DNA of 64,000 bases from Halothermothrix sp. (GTDB taxonomy: Bacteria; Bacillota; Halanaerobiia; DY22613), in assembly GCA_016841825.1 (NCBI GenBank), contig JAENYK010000001.1:558001-622000 (forward strand), in the 5' to 3' direction. The notes below the pieces were generated by a model. The model was not told the DNA's origin, did no database searches, and saw nothing but the letters and a program-made list of their open reading frames with translations. The translations under genes and the position numbers were made by a program. Positions within the stretch are counted from its first letter, which is position 1. Every line of letters starts with the position of its first letter. Below are positions 42,809-51,896 of this stretch, one piece after another.

Positions 42809-43867
42809 CTATTTTAAGTCAAATTTTTCTTTAACCTGTTCTAACAACTCTTCTGGAGTTGGTACCATACCTCCCTGGCGACCATAAAACTCTACAGGAG
42901 TTGTGTCCCCAACAGCCAGCTTTACATCTTCAATCATCTGTCCTAAACTCAACTCCACAGTCAAATAACCTTTGACATCTTTAGCAAAAGCCTCGACCGG
43001 GAAAGGCCACAGACTGATTGGACGGATTACCCCTAATTTGATACCTTCTTTTCGGGCCATCTGGACTGTACTTTTAGCAATCCGACCACAAGTACCAAAA
43101 CCGACAATCAAATATTCTGCATCATCGGTCAGATACTCTTCCCAGCGTTGTTCCGCTTTTTGAATTTGAGCATACTTTTCGCCCAGATGCTTGACAAACT
43201 TCTCAAACTTTTCTGAATCTAAATAATAACTGGTAACAATCCGTCTTTGACCATCCGCATGTTCAGCTGAACCCTTGACAGCCCAATCTTTAACTGGCAG
43301 TTCTCGTTGTGTACCAGATTTGAACTGGACTACTTCCATCATCTGACCCAGGATGCCGTCAGTCAAAACCATCACCGGATTGCAATATAAATCGGCTAAA
43401 TCAAAAGCTTCCATTACTAAATCAGCAGCTTCCTGTACAGTAGATGGTGCTAACACAATGGTCCGATAATCTCCATGTCCACCACCCTTAACCGCCTGAA
43501 AATAATCTCCCTGAGCAGGACCTAAACCACCCAGACCTGGGCCACCACGTTGAACATTTATCAGAACACATGGTAACTCGTTAGCAGCAATATAGGAGAT
43601 ACCTTCTTGCTTTAAACTCATCCCCGGACTGGAAGTCCCAGTCATAGTCCGAACTCCACAGGCAGCAGATCCCTGAACCATATTAATTGCAGCAACCTCA
43701 CTCTCTGCCTGGACAAATTCACCCCCGGCTTCGGATAAACGCCAGGACAGATATTCGATGACCTCGCTAGCAGGAGTTATGGGATATCCAAAATATGTCT
43801 TACACCCAGCCTGGACTGCTGCTTCAGCAATAGCTTCATTGCCTTTCATCAGTTGCTTTTTACCCAT
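42809..43867 (-). CDS. 2-oxoacid:ferredoxin oxidoreductase, alpha subunit
   Basis: A 352-residue subunit. MGKKQLMKGNEAIAEAAVQA and GCKTYFGYPITPASEVIEYL are the pyrimidine-domain start (GYPITPASE motif); TGTSSPGMSLKQEGISYIAA and NVQRGGPGLGGLGPAQGDYF follow. The start at 43867 follows AAAGGGGGAATTAGT; the longer frame to 43906 overlaps the ferredoxin gene. Subunit order and single Cys-rich delta subunit suit the KGOR/VOR four-subunit class. Confidence 0.93.
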   Translation of the reverse strand: MGKKQLMKGNEAIAEAAVQAGCKTYFGYPITPASEVIEYLSWRLSEAGGEFVQAESEVAAINMVQGSAACGVRTMTGTSSPGMSLKQEGISYIAANELPCVLINVQRGGPGLGGLGPAQGDYFQAVKGGGHGDYRTIVLAPSTVQEAADLVMEAFDLADLYCNPVMVLTDGILGQMMEVVQFKSGTQRELPVKDWAVKGSAEHADGQRRIVTSYYLDSEKFEKFVKHLGEKYAQIQKAEQRWEEYLTDDAEYLIVGFGTCGRIAKSTVQMARKEGIKLGVIRPISLWPFPVEAFAKDVKGYLTVELSLGQMIEDVKLAVGDTTPVEFYGRQGGMVPTPEELLEQVKEKFDLK

Positions 43868-43880
43868 ACTAATTCCCCCT

Positions 43881-44084
43881 TTACTTATACACTTCAATCG
43901 CAACATCTGGACAGATTAATGCACACATAGAACAACCAAGACATTTACTCTCGTCCAGCAAAACTGCAGGATAATATCCGTGACTATTGGCATTCTCCTC
44001 AATACCAATAATCTTCTTCGGACACTCATCAAGACATAATCTGCATCCTTTACAGACCTCACGTTTAACAACAATCTTAGCCAT
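43881..44084 (-). CDS. 2-oxoacid:ferredoxin oxidoreductase, delta subunit (2[4Fe-4S] ferredoxin)
   Basis: A 67-residue ferredoxin-like subunit with two CxxCxxCxxxC-type sites: CKGCRLCLDECPKK (residues ~10-23) and CLGCSMCALICPD (~48-60). It carries electrons between the active site and free ferredoxin. It is the first gene of the operon, with the strong RBS GGGGAGGTGACAATAG. The intergenic region to the phosphorylase gene (44085-44355) holds both promoters. Confidence 0.95.
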   Translation of the reverse strand: MAKIVVKREVCKGCRLCLDECPKKIIGIEENANSHGYYPAVLLDESKCLGCSMCALICPDVAIEVYK

Positions 44085-44259
44085 CTATTGTCACCTCCCC
44101 GAAATTATTCGACAGGTTTCATAATTACATGACATTTATCCAGCGACAACCTTTATATATTTCCACATATAATAACAAACTCCTCCCTGTTACTCTAATT
44201 CACGTCCAATTCCTATATATGTAAGTTTAACAAGTAGTAGAATTTTTTCTGAGAATTTG

Positions 44260-44273
44260 TGCAAACGTTTTCG
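44260..44273. promoter_or_regulatory. cre-like palindrome
   Basis: TGCAAACGTTTTCG, near-palindromic around a central CG, similar to CcpA cre boxes (two departures from the consensus). It lies between the oxidoreductase and glucan phosphorylase genes. Could be a carbon-catabolite operator. Confidence 0.35.
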
Positions 44274-44355
44274 CTTTCTGGCAGGGATACTCCTTTTCAT
44301 GTAGAAATACACATTAGAAGATGGAAAAAAGTATATTTTGATAGGAGGAAATTGC

Positions 44356-45966
44356 ATGAAGAGTACTAAAACCTTACCACGTGTAGCCTATTTTTGTATG
44401 GAATATGGTTTGCATCAAGAATTTCATTTATATGCAGGTGGCTTAGGAATTCTCGCCGGTGACCATCTAAAGGCTGCCCATGACGCAGAGGTGCCTTTAA
44501 TCGGTATCGGTTTACTCTGGAAACAAGGTTATACCCGCCAGCTAATTGGAGAAGATGGCAGACCATATGATTCTTATCCAATGTATGACTATGAATTCTT
44601 AAAAGATACTGGAGTTACCGTTAAAGTCAAGATTCGTGGTGCTGAAATTGCAGCAAAAGTCTGGAAAGTTGACAAATATGGCAACGCTCCACTGTACCTA
44701 TTAGATACCTTCCTACCAGACAATCCTGGTAAATGGATTACTGGTCAGCTTTACGGTTGGTTTGGTGAAGAACGAGTTGCTCAGGAGATGATTCTAGGTA
44801 TTGGTGGCATCCGTGCCCTTAGAGCCTTAGGCCATCAAATAGACGTCTATCATTTTAATGAAGGTCATGCCGTTTTAGCTGCCCTTGAACTTATCCGTGA
44901 AAAGATGGAAACTGGTTATTCCTTTACCAAAGCCTATGATTTGACTAAGGCAGAGGTTGTTTTTACCACCCATACACCAATCAAAGCCGGTAATGAAGAA
45001 CACTCACTGGAGACTTTGTTGTATATGGGTGCTAACAATGGATTGACCCTGGATCAGATGGTTAAAATCGGGGGAGTTCCTTTTAATATGACTGTAGCCA
45101 GTCTTCATCTCTCCAGAGGTGCCAATGCTGTCGCCCAGTTACATGGACTGACTGCCCGCAAGATGTGGAATCATGTGGAAGGGGCTCCTCCGATCATTGC
45201 TATCACCAATGGTGTACATCAGGGTACCTGGGCTGACCCGCGGATTAAGACCAATATGGATGACAATACTGCCCTGTGGAATGCTCACCTGGAGATCAAA
45301 AAAGAATGTATCGAATTTGTTAAAGAGCGAACAGGAGTTGAACTTGATCCTAATGCACTGCTGATCGGTTTTGCCCGTCGGGCGGCTCCATATAAGCGAA
45401 GCGACTTCATCTTTACAGATACTGAGATTATTGAACCTTTATTAAAAGAAGGCAAAGTCCAGATCATCTTCTCAGGTAAAGCTCATCCGATGGATGACAC
45501 AGGAAAGGCTATCGTCGCAAATTTGGTTAAGATGATGAAAAAATACCCCAATAGTGTAGTATTCCTGGAAAACTATGACATCTCCATCGGCCGCATGTTA
45601 ACTAGAGGTACCGATGTCTGGTTAAATAATCCTCGCCGTCCGTTGGAAGCATCCGGAACCTCCGGTATGAAAGCTGCCATGAATGGTATCTTAAACCTTT
45701 CAACTTTAGACGGCTGGTGGCCAGAAGCTTGTGAACACAGTGTAAATGGCTGGCAATTTGGCGACGGATTCGAGGGAGAAGAACAAGATGAACACGATCT
45801 AAAAGAATTATACAAAGTTCTCCTTGAAGAAGTAATCCCTACTTATTACGATAACCGTACCAAATGGATTAAGATGATGAGAGCCAGTATTAACTCAACT
45901 TTTGAACAGTTCTCTGCAATGCGGATGATTAAAGAATATTATGCACTATTGTATTCTGGGGAATAA
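44356..45966 (+). CDS. Alpha-glucan phosphorylase (GT35, short type)
   Basis: Phosphorolyses glycogen or maltodextrin to glucose 1-phosphate in the cytoplasm, with PLP as cofactor. 536 residues: the short (Thermotoga/archaeal) form rather than the ~800-residue GlgP. Landmarks: GLHQEFHLYAGGLGILAGDH (N-terminal glucan site), THTPIKAGNEEHSLE, and the PLP region EASGTSGMKAAMNGILNL with the Lys in SGMKAAMNG. The start ATG at 44356 follows GATAGGAGGAAATTGC; the longer frame starts 6 codons earlier. Strong terminator at 45985-46016. Confidence 0.92.
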   Translation: MKSTKTLPRVAYFCMEYGLHQEFHLYAGGLGILAGDHLKAAHDAEVPLIGIGLLWKQGYTRQLIGEDGRPYDSYPMYDYEFLKDTGVTVKVKIRGAEIAAKVWKVDKYGNAPLYLLDTFLPDNPGKWITGQLYGWFGEERVAQEMILGIGGIRALRALGHQIDVYHFNEGHAVLAALELIREKMETGYSFTKAYDLTKAEVVFTTHTPIKAGNEEHSLETLLYMGANNGLTLDQMVKIGGVPFNMTVASLHLSRGANAVAQLHGLTARKMWNHVEGAPPIIAITNGVHQGTWADPRIKTNMDDNTALWNAHLEIKKECIEFVKERTGVELDPNALLIGFARRAAPYKRSDFIFTDTEIIEPLLKEGKVQIIFSGKAHPMDDTGKAIVANLVKMMKKYPNSVVFLENYDISIGRMLTRGTDVWLNNPRRPLEASGTSGMKAAMNGILNLSTLDGWWPEACEHSVNGWQFGDGFEGEEQDEHDLKELYKVLLEEVIPTYYDNRTKWIKMMRASINSTFEQFSAMRMIKEYYALLYSGE

Positions 45967-45984
45967 AAGCATACTTATCATGAT

Positions 45985-46016
45985 AAGGGACTTAGATGCA
46001 AGTCCCTTATTTTTTG
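45985..46016 (+). terminator. Terminator of the glucan phosphorylase gene
   Basis: AAGGGACTT (45985-45993), AGATGC, AAGTCCCTT (46000-46008), then ATTTTTTGC. Confidence 0.9.
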
Positions 46017-46210
46017 CATAAATTCTCAAATAGGTTAGAGGAAAATCATTACTTATCGAATATCTTTGCTCTATAGGCAAGATATTTTCAATATATTTCC
46101 CTTTAATTACTTTTTCTACTATAATTCGGATCATTCAAAGGACTTTTAGTTAGATTACCGAATAATTATAGTAATACTATTTTATTCAATTACGCTCAGG
46201 AGGTCTCAAT

Positions 46211-47695
46211 ATGAATTCAGCAGTATGCCTTGTTGTTTTGCAACCACCAGCATCTATAGCAGACAAACGTTCATTTGAACATATGGGTGTGGCTTATTTA
46301 GCAGCTGCTTTACGTCAGGAGAATATTCCAACGACGATCATTGACCAGAATTTAACAGGTCAATCATTGAGCCAGATCACCACTGAGATTATTCGTCTTA
46401 ACCCTGCAGTAATCGGCATCTCCTGTTATCAGACCGCATTTCAACCTTTACAGCAGCTGGTATCTGAGTTAAAAGCACAACTTCCGGACACCCATCTTAC
46501 ACTGGGTGGAGTCTTTGCAACCAACAGTACCCGGATGATTCTGCAGGATATTTCTGAACTCGATTCATTGATTCTAGGTGAAGGTGAATCTGCTCTTGTG
46601 CGACTAACTAAAGCTATTTTGAATCATCAAAATTGGCAGGAGATTGAAAATATAACATTCACTAATGACCCACATTTTGCATCCAAAAAGCCCTGCTATG
46701 AACCAGACCTGGATCAACTGGCTCCTCCTACCCGTGACACACTCCCCCTGACATTGAAGAAAGGATTATACCCCTTGATTTCAACCAGTCGGGGATGTTA
46801 CGGCAGATGTACCTACTGCTCGATTGCTGCTCAGGGACGTCCAAGACGTACCAGAGACCCAGAATTGGTTATCGAAGAGATGGTCAGGTTACAGAGAGCT
46901 TATGCTACCGACTATTTTTACATCATCGATGATACATTTATCGGAATTAGCCAGAAAGATTACCGGCGAATTGAAGACTTTGCTCGCCAGTTGATCAAAG
47001 CCAATACTAAAATCAGCTTCTCCTTTGAATGCCGGGCCAATGAAGTCCAACCTGAACTAATGCAACTTTTGAAAGAAGCTGGATTGAAACAGGTATTTTT
47101 AGGATTAGAATCAGGTTATCAACCCACTCTTGATCTCTTTCGTAAAGGTTTAAGAGTAGAAGACAATCTTCGGGCTGTTCAGATTCTACAGCAGCTGCAG
47201 ATCAAGTATCTAATTGGCTTTATTATGTTTCATCCCTATACAGATCTGGCAGAAGTCCAGGCCAATCTGCAGTTTCTTTTAAAAACTGATAGGTTTAACC
47301 TGCTTAATAGTTTAAAAAATAAACTTGTTGTCTTTCACAATACTCCAATTGCCCAACAATTAACAGCAGACGGTCTAGCCCCTACAGTCTGGTATGATAC
47401 CCATTGCTCCTTCGTTAATCCGGATATTGAACCATTGTATCAGTTCACCAGACACTTTGATGCAGTAATCAAACCTAAACTAGATCAGCTTCCCATGATT
47501 CTCAAAAAGCTAAATTCCCAGGAAACTCGATCTGACTTAAACCGTCTGCTGCGCACAGTAGGCTCTACATACATTCAAACTATCACTAACTATATCCAAC
47601 AACCAGATTCAAAGATACTAGAAGAGTCTCTGGACCACTTAAACCAACTGTGTACTACACAATTGAACCATTATATTACAATCTATGAAAAATAA
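46211..47695 (+). CDS. Cobalamin-type radical SAM protein, likely RiPP-modifying
   Basis: A 494-residue enzyme. N-terminal ~140 residues have a B12-binding-like Rossmann layout (GVAYLAAALRQENIPTTIID; VIGISCYQTAF; LTLGGVFA; LILGEGESALV). The radical SAM core starts at Cys196 in RGCYGRCTYCS (C-x3-C-x2-C, 196/200/203), with LGLESGYQPTLDLFRKG later. Such enzymes methylate unactivated carbons, make C-C bonds or rearrange. RBS CAGGAGGTCTCAAT. It is followed within 45 bases by a 39-residue peptide gene, and then by a radical SAM/SPASM gene, on the same strand. Substrate probably that peptide. Confidence 0.85.
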   Translation: MNSAVCLVVLQPPASIADKRSFEHMGVAYLAAALRQENIPTTIIDQNLTGQSLSQITTEIIRLNPAVIGISCYQTAFQPLQQLVSELKAQLPDTHLTLGGVFATNSTRMILQDISELDSLILGEGESALVRLTKAILNHQNWQEIENITFTNDPHFASKKPCYEPDLDQLAPPTRDTLPLTLKKGLYPLISTSRGCYGRCTYCSIAAQGRPRRTRDPELVIEEMVRLQRAYATDYFYIIDDTFIGISQKDYRRIEDFARQLIKANTKISFSFECRANEVQPELMQLLKEAGLKQVFLGLESGYQPTLDLFRKGLRVEDNLRAVQILQQLQIKYLIGFIMFHPYTDLAEVQANLQFLLKTDRFNLLNSLKNKLVVFHNTPIAQQLTADGLAPTVWYDTHCSFVNPDIEPLYQFTRHFDAVIKPKLDQLPMILKKLNSQETRSDLNRLLRTVGSTYIQTITNYIQQPDSKILEESLDHLNQLCTTQLNHYITIYEK

Positions 47696-47740
47696 AACAT
47701 TGGAAATGAAGGGAAATTTAACATAAAGGAGGTGTTATAG

Positions 47741-47860
47741 ATGATCGATAAAATGTGGGAGCTTGACAACCTGGATTTTGGTGATTTAATTGTTGGTCCA
47801 ATGCCACCTTATGGTTCTGTAACAATCATTGAACCTATTCAACCTATTGTAAAAGCATAA
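47741..47860 (+). CDS. Putative RiPP precursor peptide
   Basis: A 39-residue peptide gene, too short for the usual ORF cutoffs. Strong RBS AAAGGAGGTGTTATAG before ATG. Residues 1-15 MIDKMWELDNLDFGD look like an acidic leader with one Trp; residues 16-26 LIVGPMPPYGS hold the motif GPMPPYG (Tyr24); residues 27-39 VTIIEPIQPIVKA are hydrophobic with Pro. No Cys, so no sactipeptide or lanthionine. No signal peptide. Flanked by two radical SAM genes at 45 and 94 bases. Precursor role is inference; it could also be a small coupled regulatory peptide. Confidence 0.7.
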   Translation: MIDKMWELDNLDFGDLIVGPMPPYGSVTIIEPIQPIVKA

Positions 47861-47954
47861 GCATTATTTAAATAGTACATATACCCTATTATATCCCTTC
47901 ATTTCCAAACAATTTTCTATATATAAACCCTAATACCCCAGAGGAGGTACCCAT

Positions 47955-49025
47955 ATGAATTTTCAGTTACATACAGCAGTTTGGGAGCTTACCAATGCCT
48001 GTAACGCCAATTGTATCCATTGTGGCTCCAAATCCGGTAAGCAGCGTAGCAATGAACTAACCGAAGAAGAGGCCTTAAAATTGTGTGATGAATTACACGA
48101 ACTGGGCTGCGTTAATTTGAGTTTGATTGGGGGAGAGATTTTTTTAAGCCCCTATTGGGAAAAGGTCTGTCAACGTTTAATTCAACACAAAATCAAAGTC
48201 GCACCATTGACCAACGGGTTACTGGTTAATCAGACCAATCTGGATAAGTTACGTAATGCAGGAATCAATAACATCTCTTTTAGCATTGATGGTCTGGCTC
48301 CTATTCATGACTATATTCGAGGTGTACCAGGTATTTTTGATAAGATGATCGCCAACATCAAATTAGCTCAACAAAATGATTTTATCGTCGGAGTAAATAC
48401 AGCTGTCTCAGCTTTAAACTTAGATCAGCTGCCAGCTCTATATAACCTTCTGCACCAACTAGAGATTAAACTCTGGCAGTTTCAGATCGTCGAAGACATG
48501 GGGAATGCAGTCAATAATCCTGAATTAAAAATGACTGTAGCCGATCTCTATCAGATTGTAAAACAGATCGCTAAATTTCGTCAGAACACTGATATGACTA
48601 TCGTTCTCACTCATAACATAGGATGGTTCTGCTCTTTTGAACCGTTAATCAGAGACCATCCCTTTACTGGCTGTCTGGCAGGAAGGAATGTCATCGGAAT
48701 CCATTCCAATGGTAATATTCGCGGCTGTCTATCGCTAATGAGTGGAGATTCTACCGATAATGTAGAGGGGAATATTCGCCAACGCTCTTTAACTGAGATC
48801 TGGAATGATCCTGAAAGTTTTAAACCCTTCCGTAATCGAACCATTGAAGGTTTGACTGGTTTTTGTGCCAATTGCAAGTATAATCGACTCTGTCGTGGTG
48901 GTTGTTCCTCTGTCGCTTATTCCCTAACAGGTTCTTTCAGTGATAACCCGTTCTGTCTTTATCGTTATGAAGTTGAAAGTGGGGTTAAGATAGAAGATCC
49001 ACTCAATAACATTTCGGCACGATAA
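47955..49025 (+). CDS. Radical SAM/SPASM protein, likely RiPP maturase
   Basis: A 356-residue enzyme. Radical SAM core: ELTNACNANCIHCGSKSG with Cys16/20/23 (C-x3-C-x2-C), GGEIFL for SAM binding (~58-63). C-terminal SPASM domain with about seven Cys: GCLAGRNVIGIHSNGNIRGC, GFCANCKYNRLCRGGCSS and a late NPFC. SPASM enzymes carry auxiliary Fe-S clusters and mostly act on ribosomal peptides (PqqE, MftC type). No RRE (peptide-binding) domain is evident at the N-terminus. RBS AGAGGAGGTACCCAT. Co-oriented with the peptide gene and the first radical SAM. Confidence 0.88.
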   Translation: MNFQLHTAVWELTNACNANCIHCGSKSGKQRSNELTEEEALKLCDELHELGCVNLSLIGGEIFLSPYWEKVCQRLIQHKIKVAPLTNGLLVNQTNLDKLRNAGINNISFSIDGLAPIHDYIRGVPGIFDKMIANIKLAQQNDFIVGVNTAVSALNLDQLPALYNLLHQLEIKLWQFQIVEDMGNAVNNPELKMTVADLYQIVKQIAKFRQNTDMTIVLTHNIGWFCSFEPLIRDHPFTGCLAGRNVIGIHSNGNIRGCLSLMSGDSTDNVEGNIRQRSLTEIWNDPESFKPFRNRTIEGLTGFCANCKYNRLCRGGCSSVAYSLTGSFSDNPFCLYRYEVESGVKIEDPLNNISAR

Positions 49026-49078
49026 ACTATATTATCTATAACCGTTTCAGCAAACTAATTAAGAACATAAGTATCAAT

Positions 49079-49170
49079 GAAAAACGACCTTAAATTAACC
49101 TGATTCCTACTCAAAAGAAGCTCAGATATCAAATCTTCTGAACTTACATTTAAGGTCGTTTTTTATTTTT
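49079..49170. terminator. Long bidirectional terminator
   Basis: AAACGACCTTAAAT (49082-49095) pairs with ATTTAAGGTCGTTT (49148-49161) over a ~52-base loop with an inner AGAAG/CTTCT stem, then TTTTATTTTT on the plus strand and TTTTTCATTG on the minus strand. Confidence 0.7.
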
Positions 49171-49225
49171 AAAACTTCCCCAAATAATTTATTATAATTG
49201 ATAAGTTGTGTTTTATAATATTCCT

Positions 49226-51670
49226 CTATTCGCTAATGTTTTCACATTCCTCCTTCTTGTGAATCAGCTTTCGCATCTTGCCTAAAAGACTCTGTTGAGT
49301 TAAAACAGATTTTGTTTTCCCCACTGCTTTAAGAATTATCCGCACCCGATTATGCCAATCATTACCTTCCACAGCCCGTAGTCTTTTTGGCCTCTCCAGA
49401 TTCTGATTCGAATCGTCTATCTGTTTTAAATAAAATAAGAATTCTTCATAATCCCCGGCAATATACACTACATCTTCAAATTGCCTAATCTCTGGCAAAT
49501 CAACACTAACCACAGGTTTACCAGCAGCCAAATATTCATACAATTTTACAGGATTTGTTGAAAAAGATAATTGATTTTTCTTAAAAGGAATAATCGCAAT
49601 CTTAAAAAGCTGTAAATAGTCGGGCAGCTCAGCATACGACTTTTCTCCCAAAAAATACACATTTGCCTTACGCCTCAAATGTTCCACATCCACCGTCGAC
49701 ATTCCGATAAACACAAAGGAATGGTCTGGCATCTCTTCTGTCAAATAATCAATCAGCTCCAAATCCATCCATTCAGCTATTGCACCATAATAGCCAATAA
49801 TCGGCTGTGTTATACCAACTAAATCTAGAGGAATTTTCCAATTTTTCCAATAAGCAAAATGATTCACATCCACACCATTGGGTACACAAATGACATTATC
49901 TGTGTATTTCAACAGTTTCTCCTGTAAAGGTTGAGAACTGGCCAAAACAATATCAGCAATCTCACACAGTTGTTGTTCCAATATTTCCAGATCCGGACAA
50001 AACTCCTGGATATCCGAAAAATCAGTATAAGAGTCCATACAATTATACACAATCATCTCCCGGTCGAAGTGTTCCATCACTTCTGTCCAGTATGGAACAT
50101 CTACCCAGAGAATTGGTTTATATATCTTTAACCGAGCCAGTACCTCATAGATCGAGTTCAGTATTTTTCGCTGTTGAGTCACAGATAAATTATTATATAC
50201 GACCCCATCTCCCTCAACTGTCAAAACATACAGGTTGTCATGTAATTTTTCTAAAGAACTTTGTGACTGACAAACATTATTTATATATAGAATTCGATAA
50301 TCCTGGCCGGCCAACCGACTGCAGATCTGTTGAGGCCGCTGATAGCGAAAGTTCCAGGGGATAATTCCAAAGACTACAATATCCCGAGTACCTTCACGCC
50401 TCACTGCACCTTCCAACACATCTCTCCATTTATCTACAAACCGCTGCTGACTGGTCTCAAAATACCGATTTCTCACAAATCGTTCCCCAGGTTTTTCTTT
50501 ATCAATACTCCCTTCATGATAATGAATTATCTTAACATCAGGAGTGTAAACTACCCGATATCCTTTCTCCAACATTCTTAAAGATAGATCAGTCTCTTCA
50601 AAATAGAAGAAATAATTCTCGTCAAATACTCCAACTTTTCTTAATGCCTGACGCCGGATTAGATAACAGGCTCCTCCCACTGTATAGCAATCTTCTAGCT
50701 GATCAAAAAGATCGGGTCGATCCTTCTCTCCCAGTCCACGAGATGAACAAAACTGATTCAAACTGGTAACACCAGCACCAATAATCTGATTTTTTTCATT
50801 AACCATCTTAGGACCAACAACACCAATCATTTCATCACTTTTTGCCGTTTGAACCAGAGCCGCCAACCACCCTGAACTAACCTTAATATCACTATTTAAA
50901 ATTACTACAAACTCTCCCTCCCCAGCCATAATCCCCTGATTACAGGCTCTGGCAAAACCTAGATTCTCTTTGTTGATAATCAAAGTAATCTCCCGAAACT
51001 GTGCCAGGTATTTTACGCTTCCATCATTACTACCATTGTCAACAACGATTAGGTTATATGGATAGCTAGTATTTCTTTGAATGGAAGCAATGCATTCTTT
51101 CAGATATCCCAATGTATTATAATTTATTATCACCAAATCAACTTTTGAAGCTCCTTCCCATTTGACACTAGTCGTATTGGTAATTAGTTGACGAGCATCC
51201 TCGCTGTCTGTCTTGTTTTCCCACACAAAATTATCTAAACTATATTCTATCTGCTCGAACAAAATTCGCCTAATCAATACCAATAATTTATCATGATGCA
51301 GATAGGAGTAAGTCATATTACTAATTTTAGGCAAATATTTTTTGCATTTTTCAACCAATTTGGTTTCTAAAATTTGCGGCACATCCATTTCAGTTAAAAA
51401 TCTAATAAATTTCATATCCTGATGATTAATATGATCAATCAACACAAGAGTGCTGCGAATTTTATCTTCTTCCCATAAAGTTCTCAAATTTTCCGTTATT
51501 TTAATATGTTGAACATGTTCACTCTGATCCGTCGGACTAATATTTGACCAGATGACAATTTCCATGTTTGGATATTTTTCTTTAAATTTATTCAATGATT
51601 TTATAGTCTGGTCAATCCTCCGCTGATGACTGTTTCGGGCCAATATCAATATCTTTAGATCTTTTGTCAT
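49226..51670 (-). CDS. Multidomain glycosyltransferase: unknown N-domain + GT2 + GT4
   Basis: An 814-residue protein. Residues ~1-150 are an unrecognised domain starting KDLKILILARNSHQRRI. Residues ~175-410 are a GT2 domain (VDLVIINYNTLGYLKEC; VVILNSDIKVSSGW; EETDLSLRMLEKGYRVVYTP). Residues ~430-790 are a GT4 domain (FGIIPWNFRYQRPQQICSRL; CVPNGVDVNHFAYW; PVKLYEYLAAGKPVVSVDLP). The ATG at 51670 follows AAAGGTGGTGTTTTG. A close paralogue of the same design is at 58023-60482. Likely builds a surface polysaccharide. Confidence 0.85.
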   Translation of the reverse strand: MTKDLKILILARNSHQRRIDQTIKSLNKFKEKYPNMEIVIWSNISPTDQSEHVQHIKITENLRTLWEEDKIRSTLVLIDHINHQDMKFIRFLTEMDVPQILETKLVEKCKKYLPKISNMTYSYLHHDKLLVLIRRILFEQIEYSLDNFVWENKTDSEDARQLITNTTSVKWEGASKVDLVIINYNTLGYLKECIASIQRNTSYPYNLIVVDNGSNDGSVKYLAQFREITLIINKENLGFARACNQGIMAGEGEFVVILNSDIKVSSGWLAALVQTAKSDEMIGVVGPKMVNEKNQIIGAGVTSLNQFCSSRGLGEKDRPDLFDQLEDCYTVGGACYLIRRQALRKVGVFDENYFFYFEETDLSLRMLEKGYRVVYTPDVKIIHYHEGSIDKEKPGERFVRNRYFETSQQRFVDKWRDVLEGAVRREGTRDIVVFGIIPWNFRYQRPQQICSRLAGQDYRILYINNVCQSQSSLEKLHDNLYVLTVEGDGVVYNNLSVTQQRKILNSIYEVLARLKIYKPILWVDVPYWTEVMEHFDREMIVYNCMDSYTDFSDIQEFCPDLEILEQQLCEIADIVLASSQPLQEKLLKYTDNVICVPNGVDVNHFAYWKNWKIPLDLVGITQPIIGYYGAIAEWMDLELIDYLTEEMPDHSFVFIGMSTVDVEHLRRKANVYFLGEKSYAELPDYLQLFKIAIIPFKKNQLSFSTNPVKLYEYLAAGKPVVSVDLPEIRQFEDVVYIAGDYEEFLFYLKQIDDSNQNLERPKRLRAVEGNDWHNRVRIILKAVGKTKSVLTQQSLLGKMRKLIHKKEECENISE

Positions 51671-51800
51671 CAAAACACCACCTTTATCCCAGAATTGTTT
51701 TATCATGTGGCAGAGAAAATTTACAGCAAAAGAACAAAACATCATGGTATAACTCTCCGGTCGATTCACTAACCCTTATCTCTCCCGGGCAGACTAGGTC

Positions 51801-51830
51801 TAATAAATAGAGCTTGCAGATGCAAGCTCC
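51801..51830 (-). terminator. Terminator of the GT operon segment
   Basis: Minus strand GAGCTTGC-ATCT-GCAAGCTC then TATTTATT, between the genes at 49226 and 51897. Confidence 0.6.
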
Positions 51831-51896
51831 TCACATTTTATCAACATATCCTTACAAATTATAGAAATAAACTTCAGCACAAGAATACATGTTTGT

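Noticed and set aside
41497-44084. Assigning the oxidoreductase firmly as 2-oxoglutarate-specific (korABCD)
   Set aside because: Subunit layout is shared by KGOR and branched-chain VOR enzymes and the substrate residues cannot be decided by eye.
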